From the NCBI GenBank assembly GCA_964501915.1, contig CAZCVP010000004.1, forward strand, positions 32,185 through 96,184: a stretch of DNA of 64,000 bases. Direction: 5' to 3'. The notes beneath the pieces are model-generated. The model had not been told where the DNA came from and did no database searches. It saw nothing but the letters and a program-made list of their open reading frames with translations. Source of the stretch: CAYFPX01 sp964501915 (GTDB lineage Bacteria > Myxococcota_A > UBA796 > CAJQPC01). Below, piece by piece: positions 34,015-42,866 of the stretch (the first letter of the stretch is position 1; each line of letters starts with the position of its first letter). The position numbers and the translations under genes were made by a program.

Positions 34015-35454
34015 TCAGACCTCGAGCTCGGCGGCCATGCCGAGCTGGTCCGCCCAGGGCTCCAGGGCCGGTCGGAGGTCCGTCTCGAGGAAGCGGCGCA
34101 CCTGCTCGGGAGCCCGCCCGACGAAGCGGCGGGGGTCGGTGAGGGCGTCCAGGCTGTCGTGGATCGGGCCGAAGAGCGGGTCGGCCCGCAGGCGCGCCAG
34201 GAGGTCGTTGTCGGCGCCAGCGCACTTGACCTGGTGGGCGGCCGCCTGGCTGTGGACCCGGATCGCCTCGTGGAGGGTCTGGCGGTCGCCGCCGGCCTGG
34301 ACCATCGCCATCAGGATCTCCTCGGTCGCCATGAAGGGAAGCTCCGCCTGGAGCCTGCGAGCGATGGTGGCCGGGTAGACCACCAGGCCGCGGGTCACGT
34401 TGAGGAGGGTCTGGAGGAGGCCGTCCGCCACGAAGAAGGCATCGGTGAGGCTGATGCGCCGGTTGGCAGAGTCGTCGAGGGTGCGCTCCATCCACTGCGT
34501 GGCGCCGGTCCAGGCGCCGTCCTGGGCGAGGGTCACGAGGTGACGGGCGAGGGCACAGATGCGCTCGGAGCGCATCGGGTTGCGCTTGTAGGCCATCGCC
34601 GAGGAGCCGATCTGGCTTCGTCCAAAGGGCTCCTCGATCTCCTTGAGGTTGGCGAGCAGGCGCAGGTCGGTGGCCAGCTTGTGGCTCGTGACGCCCAGGC
34701 CTGCCAGCGCGGCCAGGAGCGTGTGGTCCTGCTTGCGCGGGTAGGTCTGCCCGGTGATGCTCCAGGCCCGCTGGAAGCCGAAGGCCGCCGTGACCCTGGC
34801 GTCCAGCGCCTCCACCTTGTCGTGGTCACCCTCGAAGAGCGCCAGGAAGCTCGCCTGGGTGCCCGTCGTGCCCTTGACGCCTCGGAACCTCAGCTCGCGG
34901 CGGAGGCGGCTCAGGGTCGCCAGGTCCGAGAGCAGGTCCTGGGCCCACAGGCAGGCCCGCTTGCCCACCGTGGTCGGCTGGGCTGGCTGGTAGTGGGTGA
35001 AGCCCAGGGTCGGCAGCTCCGCGTGCTCCTCGGCGAAGTCGCCCAGGGCCGCGGCACAGGCCGCCAGCTTGGGCAGGATCACGTCCAGCGCGTCGCGGAT
35101 CTGGACGAGATCGGTGTTGTCGCCGACGAAGCAGGAGGTGGCACCCAGGTGGAGGATCGGCCGCGCCTCGGGGACGAGATCCCCCCAGGCGTGGATGTGG
35201 GCCATCACGTCGTGGCGGAGCTCCTTCTCGTAGGTGGCCGCCACCTCGAGATCGATGTCCTCCAGGGTGGACCGCATCGCCTCGAGCTGGGCATCGGTGA
35301 TCGGGAGGCCCAGGTCCTGTTCGGCCTCGGCCAGGGCGAGCCAGAGGCGCCGCCAGGTCCCGAAGCGGTGGCGGGGGGTCCAGATCCGCACCATGGCCGG
35401 GCTGGCATAGCGCTGGACGAGGGGGCTCTCGTAGCGATCGAGGGGGCTGGTCAT
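34015..35454 (-). CDS. purB: Adenylosuccinate lyase
   Basis: 479 residues, cytoplasmic homotetramer. It removes fumarate from SAICAR and from adenylosuccinate in purine synthesis. The fumarase/aspartase-superfamily signature GSSAMAYKRNP is at 283-293, the His-containing loop GFTHYQPAQPTT at 151-162, and the N-terminal LHLGATSCFVGDN near 101-113. Length and motif wording (AMAYKRNPMRSE) are closer to the human-type ADSL branch than to short bacterial PurB. The ATG at 35454 is divergent from the aminopeptidase gene at 35534. No other pur genes are nearby. Confidence 0.95.
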   Translation of the reverse strand: MTSPLDRYESPLVQRYASPAMVRIWTPRHRFGTWRRLWLALAEAEQDLGLPITDAQLEAMRSTLEDIDLEVAATYEKELRHDVMAHIHAWGDLVPEARPILHLGATSCFVGDNTDLVQIRDALDVILPKLAACAAALGDFAEEHAELPTLGFTHYQPAQPTTVGKRACLWAQDLLSDLATLSRLRRELRFRGVKGTTGTQASFLALFEGDHDKVEALDARVTAAFGFQRAWSITGQTYPRKQDHTLLAALAGLGVTSHKLATDLRLLANLKEIEEPFGRSQIGSSAMAYKRNPMRSERICALARHLVTLAQDGAWTGATQWMERTLDDSANRRISLTDAFFVADGLLQTLLNVTRGLVVYPATIARRLQAELPFMATEEILMAMVQAGGDRQTLHEAIRVHSQAAAHQVKCAGADNDLLARLRADPLFGPIHDSLDALTDPRRFVGRAPEQVRRFLETDLRPALEPWADQLGMAAELEV

Positions 35455-35533
35455 CTCAGCGCCCGCCTAACCCGCGGCCCCCACCGCCGGGGCCCGACGG
35501 ACTCGGGGGATACTGCGCCCGAGGAGGGACTGG

Positions 35534-36826
35534 ATGGCCCACGCCCAGGGACTGATCGACTTCGTCGCCGCGAGCCCCACACCGTTCCACTGCGCGGCGG
35601 AGACCGCCCGGCAGCTCGCCCAGGCCGGCTTCGCCTCGGTGGACCTCGGGGCCGAGCCTCGCCCGTGGCGGCCCGGAGAGGCGGGCTTCACCGTGCGGTC
35701 GGGGACCGTGGTGGCCTGGCGCGCCGGGACCGAGGCGCCGGCGGAGGCCGGCTTCCGCGCCATCGGCGCCCACACGGACTCGCCCAACCTGCGGCTGAAG
35801 CCGAGCCCGGAGCTGAGCCAGGAGGGGTACCTGCTGTGGGGGGTGGAGGTCTACGGCGGAGTGCTGCTCCACACCTGGACCGACCGGGACCTGGGCATCG
35901 CGGGTCGCGTCGCGGTCCGGACCTCGGACGGGCCGGTGCTGCGGCGTGTCCGGGTCGACCGTCCGGTCGCCCGGGTGGCCAACCTGGCGATCCACCTCCA
36001 GCGGGAGGTCAAGAGCGACGGCCTCAAGCTGAACAAGCAGAAGCACATGGCGCCGCTCGTCGGGCTGGTCGGCGACACGGATCCCGAGGCACCCGGCTCG
36101 CTCCAGCGCCTGCTCGCTGCGGTCCTGGAGGTCGACCCGGCGGACCTGCTGAGCTGGGACCTGGGCCTGTTCGACCTGCAGGGGCCCTGCGTGGGGGGCC
36201 TCGGCGGGGAGTTCGTCTTCAGCCCCCGTCTCGACAACCAGGCGAGCTGCTACCAGGCCGTCTCCGCCTTGCTGCGGGAGGCGCCGGCCACGGCCGCCAC
36301 CCAGGTGGTGGTGCTCTTCGACCACGAGGAGGTCGGGTCGAGGACGGAGCGGGGGGCCGGATCGATCCTCCTGCGCGACGTGCTGGTGATGCTGGAGCGG
36401 GACCACACCGGCCGTGCCGCGGGTGGGATCGGCCGGGCCGCCGCCCGTTCCTGGATGCTGTCGGCGGACATGGCCCACGGGGTCCACCCCAACTTCGCCG
36501 ACCGCCACGAGCCCCAGCACCGGCCGAAGCTGAACGGCGGGCCGGTGGTCAAGCACAACGTGCAGCAGCGCTACGCGACGGATGCCGAGGGTGCGGCACG
36601 GTTCAAGCACCTCGCCGCGGAGCGGGGGGTGCCGGTCCAGGAATTCGTCAACCGGACGGACCTGGCCTGCGGCTCCACCATCGGGCCGATCTCGGCCGCG
36701 GGTCTCGCCATGCGCACCCTCGACGTGGGCGGCGCCATGCTCTCGATGCACAGCATCCGCGAGCAGTGCGGGGCCCACGACATCGGGCAGATGGTGACGG
36801 CGATGGCGGCCTGGCTGACGGACTGA
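35534..36826 (+). CDS. apeB: M18-family aspartyl aminopeptidase
   Basis: 430 residues, the usual M18 length. It removes N-terminal acidic residues using a two-metal site. Metal- and catalysis-associated segments: GAHTDSPNLRLK (about 79), RLDNQASC (about 236), DHEEVGS (about 264), ADMAHGVHPNF, and the C-terminal SMHSIREQCG with HDIGQM. The ATG at 35534 follows GAGGAG. It is a soluble cytoplasmic enzyme that forms dodecamers in known homologues. It is monocistronic, convergent with the membrane protein at 36845. Confidence 0.92.
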   Translation: MAHAQGLIDFVAASPTPFHCAAETARQLAQAGFASVDLGAEPRPWRPGEAGFTVRSGTVVAWRAGTEAPAEAGFRAIGAHTDSPNLRLKPSPELSQEGYLLWGVEVYGGVLLHTWTDRDLGIAGRVAVRTSDGPVLRRVRVDRPVARVANLAIHLQREVKSDGLKLNKQKHMAPLVGLVGDTDPEAPGSLQRLLAAVLEVDPADLLSWDLGLFDLQGPCVGGLGGEFVFSPRLDNQASCYQAVSALLREAPATAATQVVVLFDHEEVGSRTERGAGSILLRDVLVMLERDHTGRAAGGIGRAAARSWMLSADMAHGVHPNFADRHEPQHRPKLNGGPVVKHNVQQRYATDAEGAARFKHLAAERGVPVQEFVNRTDLACGSTIGPISAAGLAMRTLDVGGAMLSMHSIREQCGAHDIGQMVTAMAAWLTD

Positions 36827-36844
36827 CAGCGCTGACCGCCCGGC

Positions 36845-37714
36845 TCAGCTACCGACCTCGAGGGTGGTCAGCCGGGCGCAGTCGCCGCTCGCAGGCTCGC
36901 AGGCCTGGATGGTCCAGGTGCCCGGCGCTGCGCCGGCGTCCAGGGCGACCTCGATGCGCTGGTGGGTGCGACCGACGTAGCAGCGCCGCGTGGTGCGGTC
37001 GATGTAGCCGTCGCAGCTCCAGGGGTTCAGGGCCTGGTGGCCCTCGGCGTCCAGCCAGCGGATCTCCAGCGGCCCGGCGCCGCGGAAGTCGAACTGGAGC
37101 CACTCCGTGGCGTCGAAGGCGTAGGTCCTCAGCGTGCCCTCCACCACCTGGGGATCGAAGCGACGCACGGGCGGAGGGGCCACAACGGCCTCTTCTGGCG
37201 CCGGGATGGGCTCGGCGGTGGTCGCCTCCGCCAGGCGCTCGAGCTGTTCGTCCATCACGCTCGCCGGCGGGATGACGATCGCCACGGCTGGAGCGGCGAG
37301 CACCGCCTCCTCGACCTCTGGGGCCGGCACCGTCTCGTCTGCACGCTCCGGCGCCACCAGGCTGCCGGTCACGGCCCCGAGTCCGAGCACGACCAGGAGG
37401 ATGCCGCCGACCGTGGCCTTGCGGCGACGCTCGGCGCTGGCGGCCTGGCTCTTCGCCTCCTCGATCTTGCGGGCCTGGAACCGGGCCTCGGCCTCCGCCC
37501 GCCAGGCCAGGAGCCGCTGCTCGGCGTCGGAGGACTCCTCGTGACGGGCCGGCACGATGACCGAGTCCGCCTCCTCTTCGTCCTCGGAGAGGGCGAGGGG
37601 CGGATCGACGTCGGTGCACTCGTCTTCTGTGGACACTCGTGTGCGGTAGGACAGGTCGATGGTGGCGACCTTGTCCTCTTCGACAGGCAGCGTCGGCAGC
37701 GTGGGCTCGGACAT
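36845..37714 (-). CDS. Single-span membrane protein of unknown function
   Basis: 289 residues. The N-terminal ~100 residues are cytoplasmic and very acidic, ending in a basic helix (WRAEAEARFQARKIEEAKSQ). One membrane helix lies at about 102-122 (TVGGILLVVLGLGAVTGSLV), followed by an Ala/Pro/Glu linker. A small beta domain (about 195-289) has four cysteines, at SCDG, RCYV, ACEP and DCAR, that may form disulfides in the periplasm. The C-terminal domain recalls pre-peptidase-like beta modules, but no family is certain. A TTGACA -35 element lies 100 bases upstream. Confidence 0.7.
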   Translation of the reverse strand: MSEPTLPTLPVEEDKVATIDLSYRTRVSTEDECTDVDPPLALSEDEEEADSVIVPARHEESSDAEQRLLAWRAEAEARFQARKIEEAKSQAASAERRRKATVGGILLVVLGLGAVTGSLVAPERADETVPAPEVEEAVLAAPAVAIVIPPASVMDEQLERLAEATTAEPIPAPEEAVVAPPPVRRFDPQVVEGTLRTYAFDATEWLQFDFRGAGPLEIRWLDAEGHQALNPWSCDGYIDRTTRRCYVGRTHQRIEVALDAGAAPGTWTIQACEPASGDCARLTTLEVGS

Positions 37715-37788
37715 GTCAGCTTCTGCGGTGAGGGAGCGGGAGCGACCCAGGGGATGGGTCGGCGGAGAAGCCCTTGTGGGCCTGGAAC

Positions 37789-37817
37789 ATCGTGCTCCGC
37801 CAAGAGAATTTTGTCAA
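37789..37817 (-). promoter_or_regulatory. Sigma70-like promoter with perfect -35
   Basis: On the minus strand TTGACA (37817-37812) is followed after 17 bases by CACGAT (37794-37789), a weak -10. It would drive the gene starting at 37714. The -35 match is exact; the -10 match is only 3 of 6. Confidence 0.4.
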
Positions 37818-37860
37818 GCGATCCGGGCGTTTGGAGGCTGATCCCTATGTGGCGCCGAGC

Positions 37861-37883
37861 CAAAACCCTTGACAAGACAAGGG
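37861..37883 (-). terminator. Intrinsic terminator of the coiled-coil gene
   Basis: On the minus strand CCCTTG-TCTTGT-CAAGGG is followed at once by TTTTGG, 68 bases after the stop of the coiled-coil protein gene. Stem of 6 bp plus a U-tract. Confidence 0.6.
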
Positions 37884-37950
37884 CTTGCGGATCTGGACGA
37901 TGTGGGAGCCGCTCCGGGCCCCCCTTGGCGTGGCGGAGCGCTCGTCGCTC

Positions 37951-38805
37951 TCAGTCTCCCAGCCCGGCCTCCGGCAGGGTCGGGTCGCAGAACTGGATGA
38001 ACCAGCCCTTGTTGGTGAACCGGTTGTCCTCGCTCAGCATCTCGGCGTAGCGCGGCAGCTCGGTCTTCTTCTCGCCCTTGATCAAGGCTGGCGTGGCCTG
38101 GTTGCTGTTGACGCAGTGGCTGAAGCGGTCCTTGACGTCGGGACCGAGGGCCTCGTCGACCGCCGCGTGGCACTTGGCGTGCCGCTTGCGGCTGCCGCGA
38201 TCACAGATGGCCACCTTGCTCTCGGCCACGAAGGCCGCCCAGAGGTTGCGCACGGACTGCCGCTTGTACTTGCGGGCGATCTTGCGGGCGCTCTCGGTCT
38301 CTTCGATCTGGACGTTCAGGGCCTCCACCGTCGCCTTGAGCTCGACCAGGGCCTCGTCCCGCTCGGCCTCGGCCATCGCGAGACGCATCGTGAGGTCCTC
38401 GATCTGCTGCTCCTGCTCGTTGAGGCGCTGCTCCATCTCCTGCCACTCGCGCGAGGCTTCGGCCTGTCGGGCCCGGTTCTTCTCGGCCTGGGTGCGCAGG
38501 GTCTCGAGCTCGGTCTCGCGCTTTGAGAGCTGCTCCTGGAGGGTGTCGACCTCGGACTGGGCGCTGGTCAGGGCGGTGCGCTCGTCCCGGGTCTCGTCGG
38601 AACACAGCTCGGCGAGCTCCTCGTCGGTCAGCTCCTGCTTGATGACGGTGGGCTCGGACAGGACGAGCTGGACATCGTCGCTGGTCATCGCGCTGATCCA
38701 GTAGCCGATGCCGAGTCCGAGGGTGAGCAGGGTGAGGCCGCCGAGGAGGAGGACCATCGGTCGGTTGGCATCATCCCGTGGCGGATCGTCGTACACGTCG
38801 CTCAT
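37951..38805 (-). CDS. Membrane-anchored coiled-coil protein
   Basis: 284 residues. A short cytoplasmic head precedes one membrane helix at about 17-40 (MVLLLGGLTLLTLGLGIGYW). A long coiled coil spans about 75-180 (QSEVDTLQEQLSKRETELET, LNEQEQQIEDLTMRLAMAEA). A C-terminal globular domain has conserved-looking Cys residues (AICDRGSRKRHAKCH, HCVNSN, FCDP). Function unknown; a structural or signalling role in the envelope is inferred. The ATG at 38805 follows GGAG. Transcription appears to end at the hairpin at 37861-37883. Confidence 0.7.
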   Translation of the reverse strand: MSDVYDDPPRDDANRPMVLLLGGLTLLTLGLGIGYWISAMTSDDVQLVLSEPTVIKQELTDEELAELCSDETRDERTALTSAQSEVDTLQEQLSKRETELETLRTQAEKNRARQAEASREWQEMEQRLNEQEQQIEDLTMRLAMAEAERDEALVELKATVEALNVQIEETESARKIARKYKRQSVRNLWAAFVAESKVAICDRGSRKRHAKCHAAVDEALGPDVKDRFSHCVNSNQATPALIKGEKKTELPRYAEMLSEDNRFTNKGWFIQFCDPTLPEAGLGD

Positions 38806-38924
38806 GGGTCGCACTCCCTCCGGTGCAGGGGGCGGGAGCCTACCGGAAGCGCCCCGCTCGCTCGGCCGACAGGGGGGGTTTTGACGGAGTCCCCACACCG
38901 GTCACAGGGGCGATAGGGGCCCTC

Positions 38925-39824
38925 GTGTCCACCGAGACCCCAGGAACGCGGATCGTCTGGCCGGGGCGCTCCGACGCCCCGGCGCTGCCGCTGGCGAGCG
39001 AGCTTCGCCAGGTCGCCCCTGCTCGGACAGCGACCCGGTCGCGGCTCGTGCTCGGCGATCACGGCCCGGCCCTGGCGGCGCTGGCCCCCGAGCTCGAGGG
39101 CCGGGTGGACCTGGTCTACGTCGACCCGCCCTTCGACACCGGCCGCACCCGGCGGGATCCGGCCGGCGCTCCGGTCTACCAGGACCGCTGGCGGCCAGGG
39201 CAGTGGCTCGACGCGCTGGAGCGCCTGTTGCTCCAGGTGCGGGAGCTCCTGGGGCCGACGGGGAGCCTGGTGTTGCACTGCGACCATCGGCGTTCGCACC
39301 ACGCCGCCGTGCTCTGCGACGAGCTCTTCGGGCGGGGCGCGCGGGGGTCCGATCCCGGAGCCGCCGGCTTTCGCAACGAGATCGTCTGGTGCTACGCCCT
39401 CGGTGGCTCGAGTCCCCGCTACTACCCCCGCAAGCACGACAGCCTGCTCTGGTACAGCCGAGGCCGCACCTGGACCTTCGACCCGCCGCGCATGCCAGCC
39501 CGGTCCCGCCGCATGGCCGGCCGGGACAAGAAGGTGCCGGACTGGTGGGACCTGCCCAGCCTCAACAACATGGCTTCGGAGCGCACGGGCTACCCCACCC
39601 AGAAGCCCCTGGCGCTGTTGGAGCGGCTCGTGCTGGCGCACTCGCGACCCGGGGAGCTGGTGCTCGACCCCTGCTGTGGCTCCGGCACCACCGTCGTGGC
39701 CGCGGCCCGCACCGGCCGGGCGTTCGTGGGCATCGACCGCCTGCCGCGCGCCGTCGAGACCACCCGGCGGCGGCTCCAAGAGGAGGGCGCGGGCTTCGTC
39801 GAGCTCGCAGCGGACCTGAGGTAG
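38925..39824 (+). CDS. Orphan site-specific DNA methyltransferase (beta class, N6-adenine/N4-cytosine)
   Basis: 299 residues. The catalytic motif IV, DPPF, at 67-70 comes before the SAM-binding motif I, DPCCGSGTT, near the C-terminus (about 251). PTQKPLALLERL lies between them, which is the beta-class order. DPPF with this layout indicates amino-methylation of adenine or cytosine. The target sequence cannot be read from the gene. No restriction endonuclease, specificity subunit or mobile element flanks it, so it is probably a solitary regulatory or epigenetic methylase. GTG start at 38925. Confidence 0.88.
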   Translation: MSTETPGTRIVWPGRSDAPALPLASELRQVAPARTATRSRLVLGDHGPALAALAPELEGRVDLVYVDPPFDTGRTRRDPAGAPVYQDRWRPGQWLDALERLLLQVRELLGPTGSLVLHCDHRRSHHAAVLCDELFGRGARGSDPGAAGFRNEIVWCYALGGSSPRYYPRKHDSLLWYSRGRTWTFDPPRMPARSRRMAGRDKKVPDWWDLPSLNNMASERTGYPTQKPLALLERLVLAHSRPGELVLDPCCGSGTTVVAAARTGRAFVGIDRLPRAVETTRRRLQEEGAGFVELAADLR

Positions 39825-39833
39825 GTTCCGAAG

Positions 39834-40781
39834 GTGCTCACGTTGACGCTGATCGCCTGCTCCCACTGGATCTCCCCCGAGGTCCACGAGGCCCGCAAGC
39901 AGGGACGCTGCGAGGACGAGGGGACCTGCGAGGACCTGGTGGCCGACGACACGGGGACGACCACCACCTCGGGCTGCCGGGCGGCCGGGGCCTGGGTCGA
40001 CGTGGGGCTCGGCGAGGGCCACACCTGCGGGCTGCGGAGCGAAGGCGGCATCGTCTGCTTCGGTGACGACGCCAGCGGCCAGACCTCTGTGCCCCGGGGC
40101 TGCTACCAGTCCCTCGGGGTCGGACTGGACCACGGCTGCGCCGTCACGGTGGACGGCGCACTGACCTGCTGGGGCGACGACGCCTACGACCAGGACGGGG
40201 CGCCCGGTGGCTCCGGCTGGAGACAGGTCCGCGCCGGCCGGCAGTACGCCTGCGCCCTGTCGACCGGCGGCGAGGTGTCTTGCTGGGGCGACAGCAGCTA
40301 CGGGCAGCTCGAGGTGCCTCCGGGCACCTTCACCGAGCTCACGGTCGGCGGCTTCCACGCCTGCGCCCGCCACGACTCGGGGGGGCTGGAGTGCTGGGGG
40401 CTGGACAACTACGGTCAGCTCCTCGTGCCGGTCGACGACGACTTCGAGGCCATCGACGCCGGCGGACACCACACCTGCGGCCTGCGCCCCGGCGGCGAGG
40501 TCACCTGCTGGGGCAGCGACTACGAGGGCCAGCTCATGCCCCCCGCCGGCACGGACTTCGGCCAGGTCTCGGCCGGGTGGGACTACACCTGTGGCGTCAC
40601 CGACGAGGAGACCCTGGCCTGCTGGGGGGCCGAGGGCGGCCACCAGGAGGGCGTGCCTCCCGACGAGGGGAGCTGGCAGCGGGTCTTCACCGGCGAGAAG
40701 CACACCTGCGCTGTCGACTCGGTCGGTGAGCTGGTGTGCTGGGGGTATGACTACTTCGGGCAGGCCACGCCACCGGGGTAG
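39834..40781 (+). CDS. RCC1-like beta-propeller lipoprotein
   Basis: 315 residues. Lipoprotein signal MLTLTLIACSHW, short Asp/Thr linker (ADDTGTTTTSG), then seven RCC1/BLIP-II-like repeats of ~38 residues. Each has the pattern 'V.aG..htCgl...G.v.CWG....GQ…P', for example VRAGRQYACALSTGGEVSCW. The regular Cys pair in each repeat probably makes a disulfide in the propeller blade, as expected of an exported protein. The ligand is unknown. The GTG at 39834 follows AGGTAGG, and the gene begins 9 bases after the methylase stop, so the two may be co-transcribed. Confidence 0.85.
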   Translation: MLTLTLIACSHWISPEVHEARKQGRCEDEGTCEDLVADDTGTTTTSGCRAAGAWVDVGLGEGHTCGLRSEGGIVCFGDDASGQTSVPRGCYQSLGVGLDHGCAVTVDGALTCWGDDAYDQDGAPGGSGWRQVRAGRQYACALSTGGEVSCWGDSSYGQLEVPPGTFTELTVGGFHACARHDSGGLECWGLDNYGQLLVPVDDDFEAIDAGGHHTCGLRPGGEVTCWGSDYEGQLMPPAGTDFGQVSAGWDYTCGVTDEETLACWGAEGGHQEGVPPDEGSWQRVFTGEKHTCAVDSVGELVCWGYDYFGQATPPG

Positions 40782-40787
40782 GAGTTC

Positions 40788-42797
40788 CTACGGCATCCAC
40801 CCCAGCTCCACCAGCCGCGCCTCGATCGCCGCCGCCAGCGCCCGGTGGCCGCGGTCGGTCAGGTGGCAGTCGTCCAGGAACATGCCGGAGCCGAGCCCCA
40901 GCAGGTGGGTGGAGCCGTCCAGGCTCGCGACGTGATCGTGGCGCCCCGCGACCTCGTCGAGCAGGGCGCCGTAGGCCACCAGGGGGCCGGGGTCGGGGTG
41001 GGTGGCCTCGGTGATCAGCAGCACCCGGGCGCCCTGTTCGGCGGCCATCTCAGAGATGGCCTCCAGGTTGTCCTCGGCGTGTGCGATCGGCACGGCGACC
41101 CGCTCCTCCCGCTGGACCAGGGCGCCGACGAGGTGACGGAGTCCCTGGTAGAGGCGCAGGGATCCGAGAGGCAGGGTCCCCGTCCCGCCGCCCTGCTGCC
41201 AGCGGGCATGGAGCTCCCGGTAGGGGAGGCGGCTTCGGGTCAGCAGGTCGTTGTGGCCCACGTAGAGGGTGAGGACGTCCGGTGCGAGGACGTCGAGGCT
41301 GCGCTCCAGGTAGGTGCGGATGTGAAAGGTGTTCCAGCCCCCGACCCCCTGGTTGACGACCTCGACCTCCGGGCCCAGGCGCTCGCCCAGCCGCGCCGGG
41401 TAGAAGTCGTCCAGGTCGTCGTTCTGGTAGGCCCCCCCGGTCGAGGACCCACCGAGACAGACCACCCGCCGCCCGGCCTGTCGCTCGGGCACGGCCACCG
41501 GGTAGCCCTCCTCGGGGTAGTCCGGGTGCTGGCCGGCCTCGAGCTGCTCGAACTCGGAGACGGCGGTGTTGGTCCACCCCAGGGCCTGGTCCAGCTCCAT
41601 GCGGCCCGTGGGGCTCCAGGCGATGCCGGCCTCGGTGAAGCGGGCACCGTACTCGGCCAGTCCCAGGGCACAGGCCAGGCCGACCAGCGACACCAGGTTC
41701 AGGCCACGGATCGCCCGAGCGTTGGCCCAGACCACGGCCCCCACGGCCAGCCCGGCCCCGCCCAGGTAGAGGCCCGCGCCCCAGTGCAGGGGACGGGCCA
41801 GGATCACCGCGAGCAGGGTCGCCCCGGCGAGGCCGAGCGGTCCCAGCAGCCCGTGGAGCGGTCCGCTGCGCGACAGCCGAGCGGCGTGGTGCACTCCCTT
41901 GGCGGCCAGCGCCGGGGCCAGTCCTGCCCAGACCCCGACCATCGCCGGTGAGAGCCCCGGCGCCCGGAGCTGCTCCACCATCGCCCGGCCCTCGACGCCC
42001 AGGGCTACGCCACAGAGCAGGAGCGGCGCGGTGGTCAGGGCGACCTTGCGCGGGTCGGCGCCGGAGCGCACCTCGACCAGGCTCAGGGCCAGGACCCCGA
42101 CCAGCCCCCCCAGGAGCCAGAGCGCCCGGCGGGCCGGGCCCGTCGGCGAGGAGAGGGTCTCGCCGCGCCCGAGCTCCAGCACCCGCACCCGCTGGAGACC
42201 GGACCGCACGACGACCTGGTCGCCGAGGTCGGGGTTCCGGCACGCCAGGCGCCGCTCGCCGACGATGGCCTCGAAGCCGTCTTCGAGCTGGGTGAGGGTC
42301 AACGTCACGGGGTCGGGGCCCGGTGTGGACAGGGAGCCGGAGCAACCGAGGACGGTCTCCTCGGCATTGGCGACGCGACGGCCGTCGGCGAGGCCTCCGC
42401 GGGACCGGCGCAGCACGACCGCTCCTCCCCTTGGGACCGCGGCCTGGGTGCTGGAGAGCAGGGAGTGCACGGCGTCGGCGCGGCTCCAGCTCGCCGCGGG
42501 GAAGACCAGCAGCTCCCCCCCGGGCGGCAGCTCGGCGACCAGCCTCAGGCTCTCCCCCGGGGCGAGCGCCCCTTCGGAGGCCAGGCTCATGAAGTGGTCG
42601 AGGCTCCAGGCCCCGTCGCCCTCGGGGAGCGCTCCCATCAGGTCCGCCCGCCGGAACGGCACGGTGGCCTCCGTGCGCGTCCACCCGGCCGGCGCACCCT
42701 CGGCGGCCCGGAGCCCGGCCGCCTCCGCGGCCGCCAGCCCCAGGGCGACGCCGCACAGCACGATCAGCAACCAGAACCCGCGAGAGAGACTCGGCAC
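40788..42797 (-). CDS. Membrane protein with C-terminal SGNH/GDSL hydrolase domain
   Basis: 669 residues. N-terminal helix, an exported beta-type region (about 40-210), then about six to seven membrane helices (225-385). A SGNH hydrolase domain follows: block I CLGGSSTGG (Ser nucleophile), block II QGVGGWNT, block III YVGHND, and block V DDCHLTDRGH with the catalytic Asp-His. Such proteins are esterases or acyl-transfer enzymes acting on envelope polysaccharides. The membrane part resembles the halves found in polysaccharide O-acetylation systems, but this is inference. The gene converges with the RCC1 lipoprotein, 6 bases apart. Confidence 0.85.
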   Translation of the reverse strand: MPSLSRGFWLLIVLCGVALGLAAAEAAGLRAAEGAPAGWTRTEATVPFRRADLMGALPEGDGAWSLDHFMSLASEGALAPGESLRLVAELPPGGELLVFPAASWSRADAVHSLLSSTQAAVPRGGAVVLRRSRGGLADGRRVANAEETVLGCSGSLSTPGPDPVTLTLTQLEDGFEAIVGERRLACRNPDLGDQVVVRSGLQRVRVLELGRGETLSSPTGPARRALWLLGGLVGVLALSLVEVRSGADPRKVALTTAPLLLCGVALGVEGRAMVEQLRAPGLSPAMVGVWAGLAPALAAKGVHHAARLSRSGPLHGLLGPLGLAGATLLAVILARPLHWGAGLYLGGAGLAVGAVVWANARAIRGLNLVSLVGLACALGLAEYGARFTEAGIAWSPTGRMELDQALGWTNTAVSEFEQLEAGQHPDYPEEGYPVAVPERQAGRRVVCLGGSSTGGAYQNDDLDDFYPARLGERLGPEVEVVNQGVGGWNTFHIRTYLERSLDVLAPDVLTLYVGHNDLLTRSRLPYRELHARWQQGGGTGTLPLGSLRLYQGLRHLVGALVQREERVAVPIAHAEDNLEAISEMAAEQGARVLLITEATHPDPGPLVAYGALLDEVAGRHDHVASLDGSTHLLGLGSGMFLDDCHLTDRGHRALAAAIEARLVELGWMP

Positions 42798-42866
42798 AGC
42801 CCCTCTTTACCGCGCCCCGCTCACAGCGGGAGCGCTACGATGGTCGCGGCGGCGCGAGGAGGCGCG

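Noticed and set aside
38925..39824. Restriction-modification or defence island
   Set aside because: Only the methyltransferase is present; neighbours are envelope proteins with no nuclease, specificity or mobile genes.
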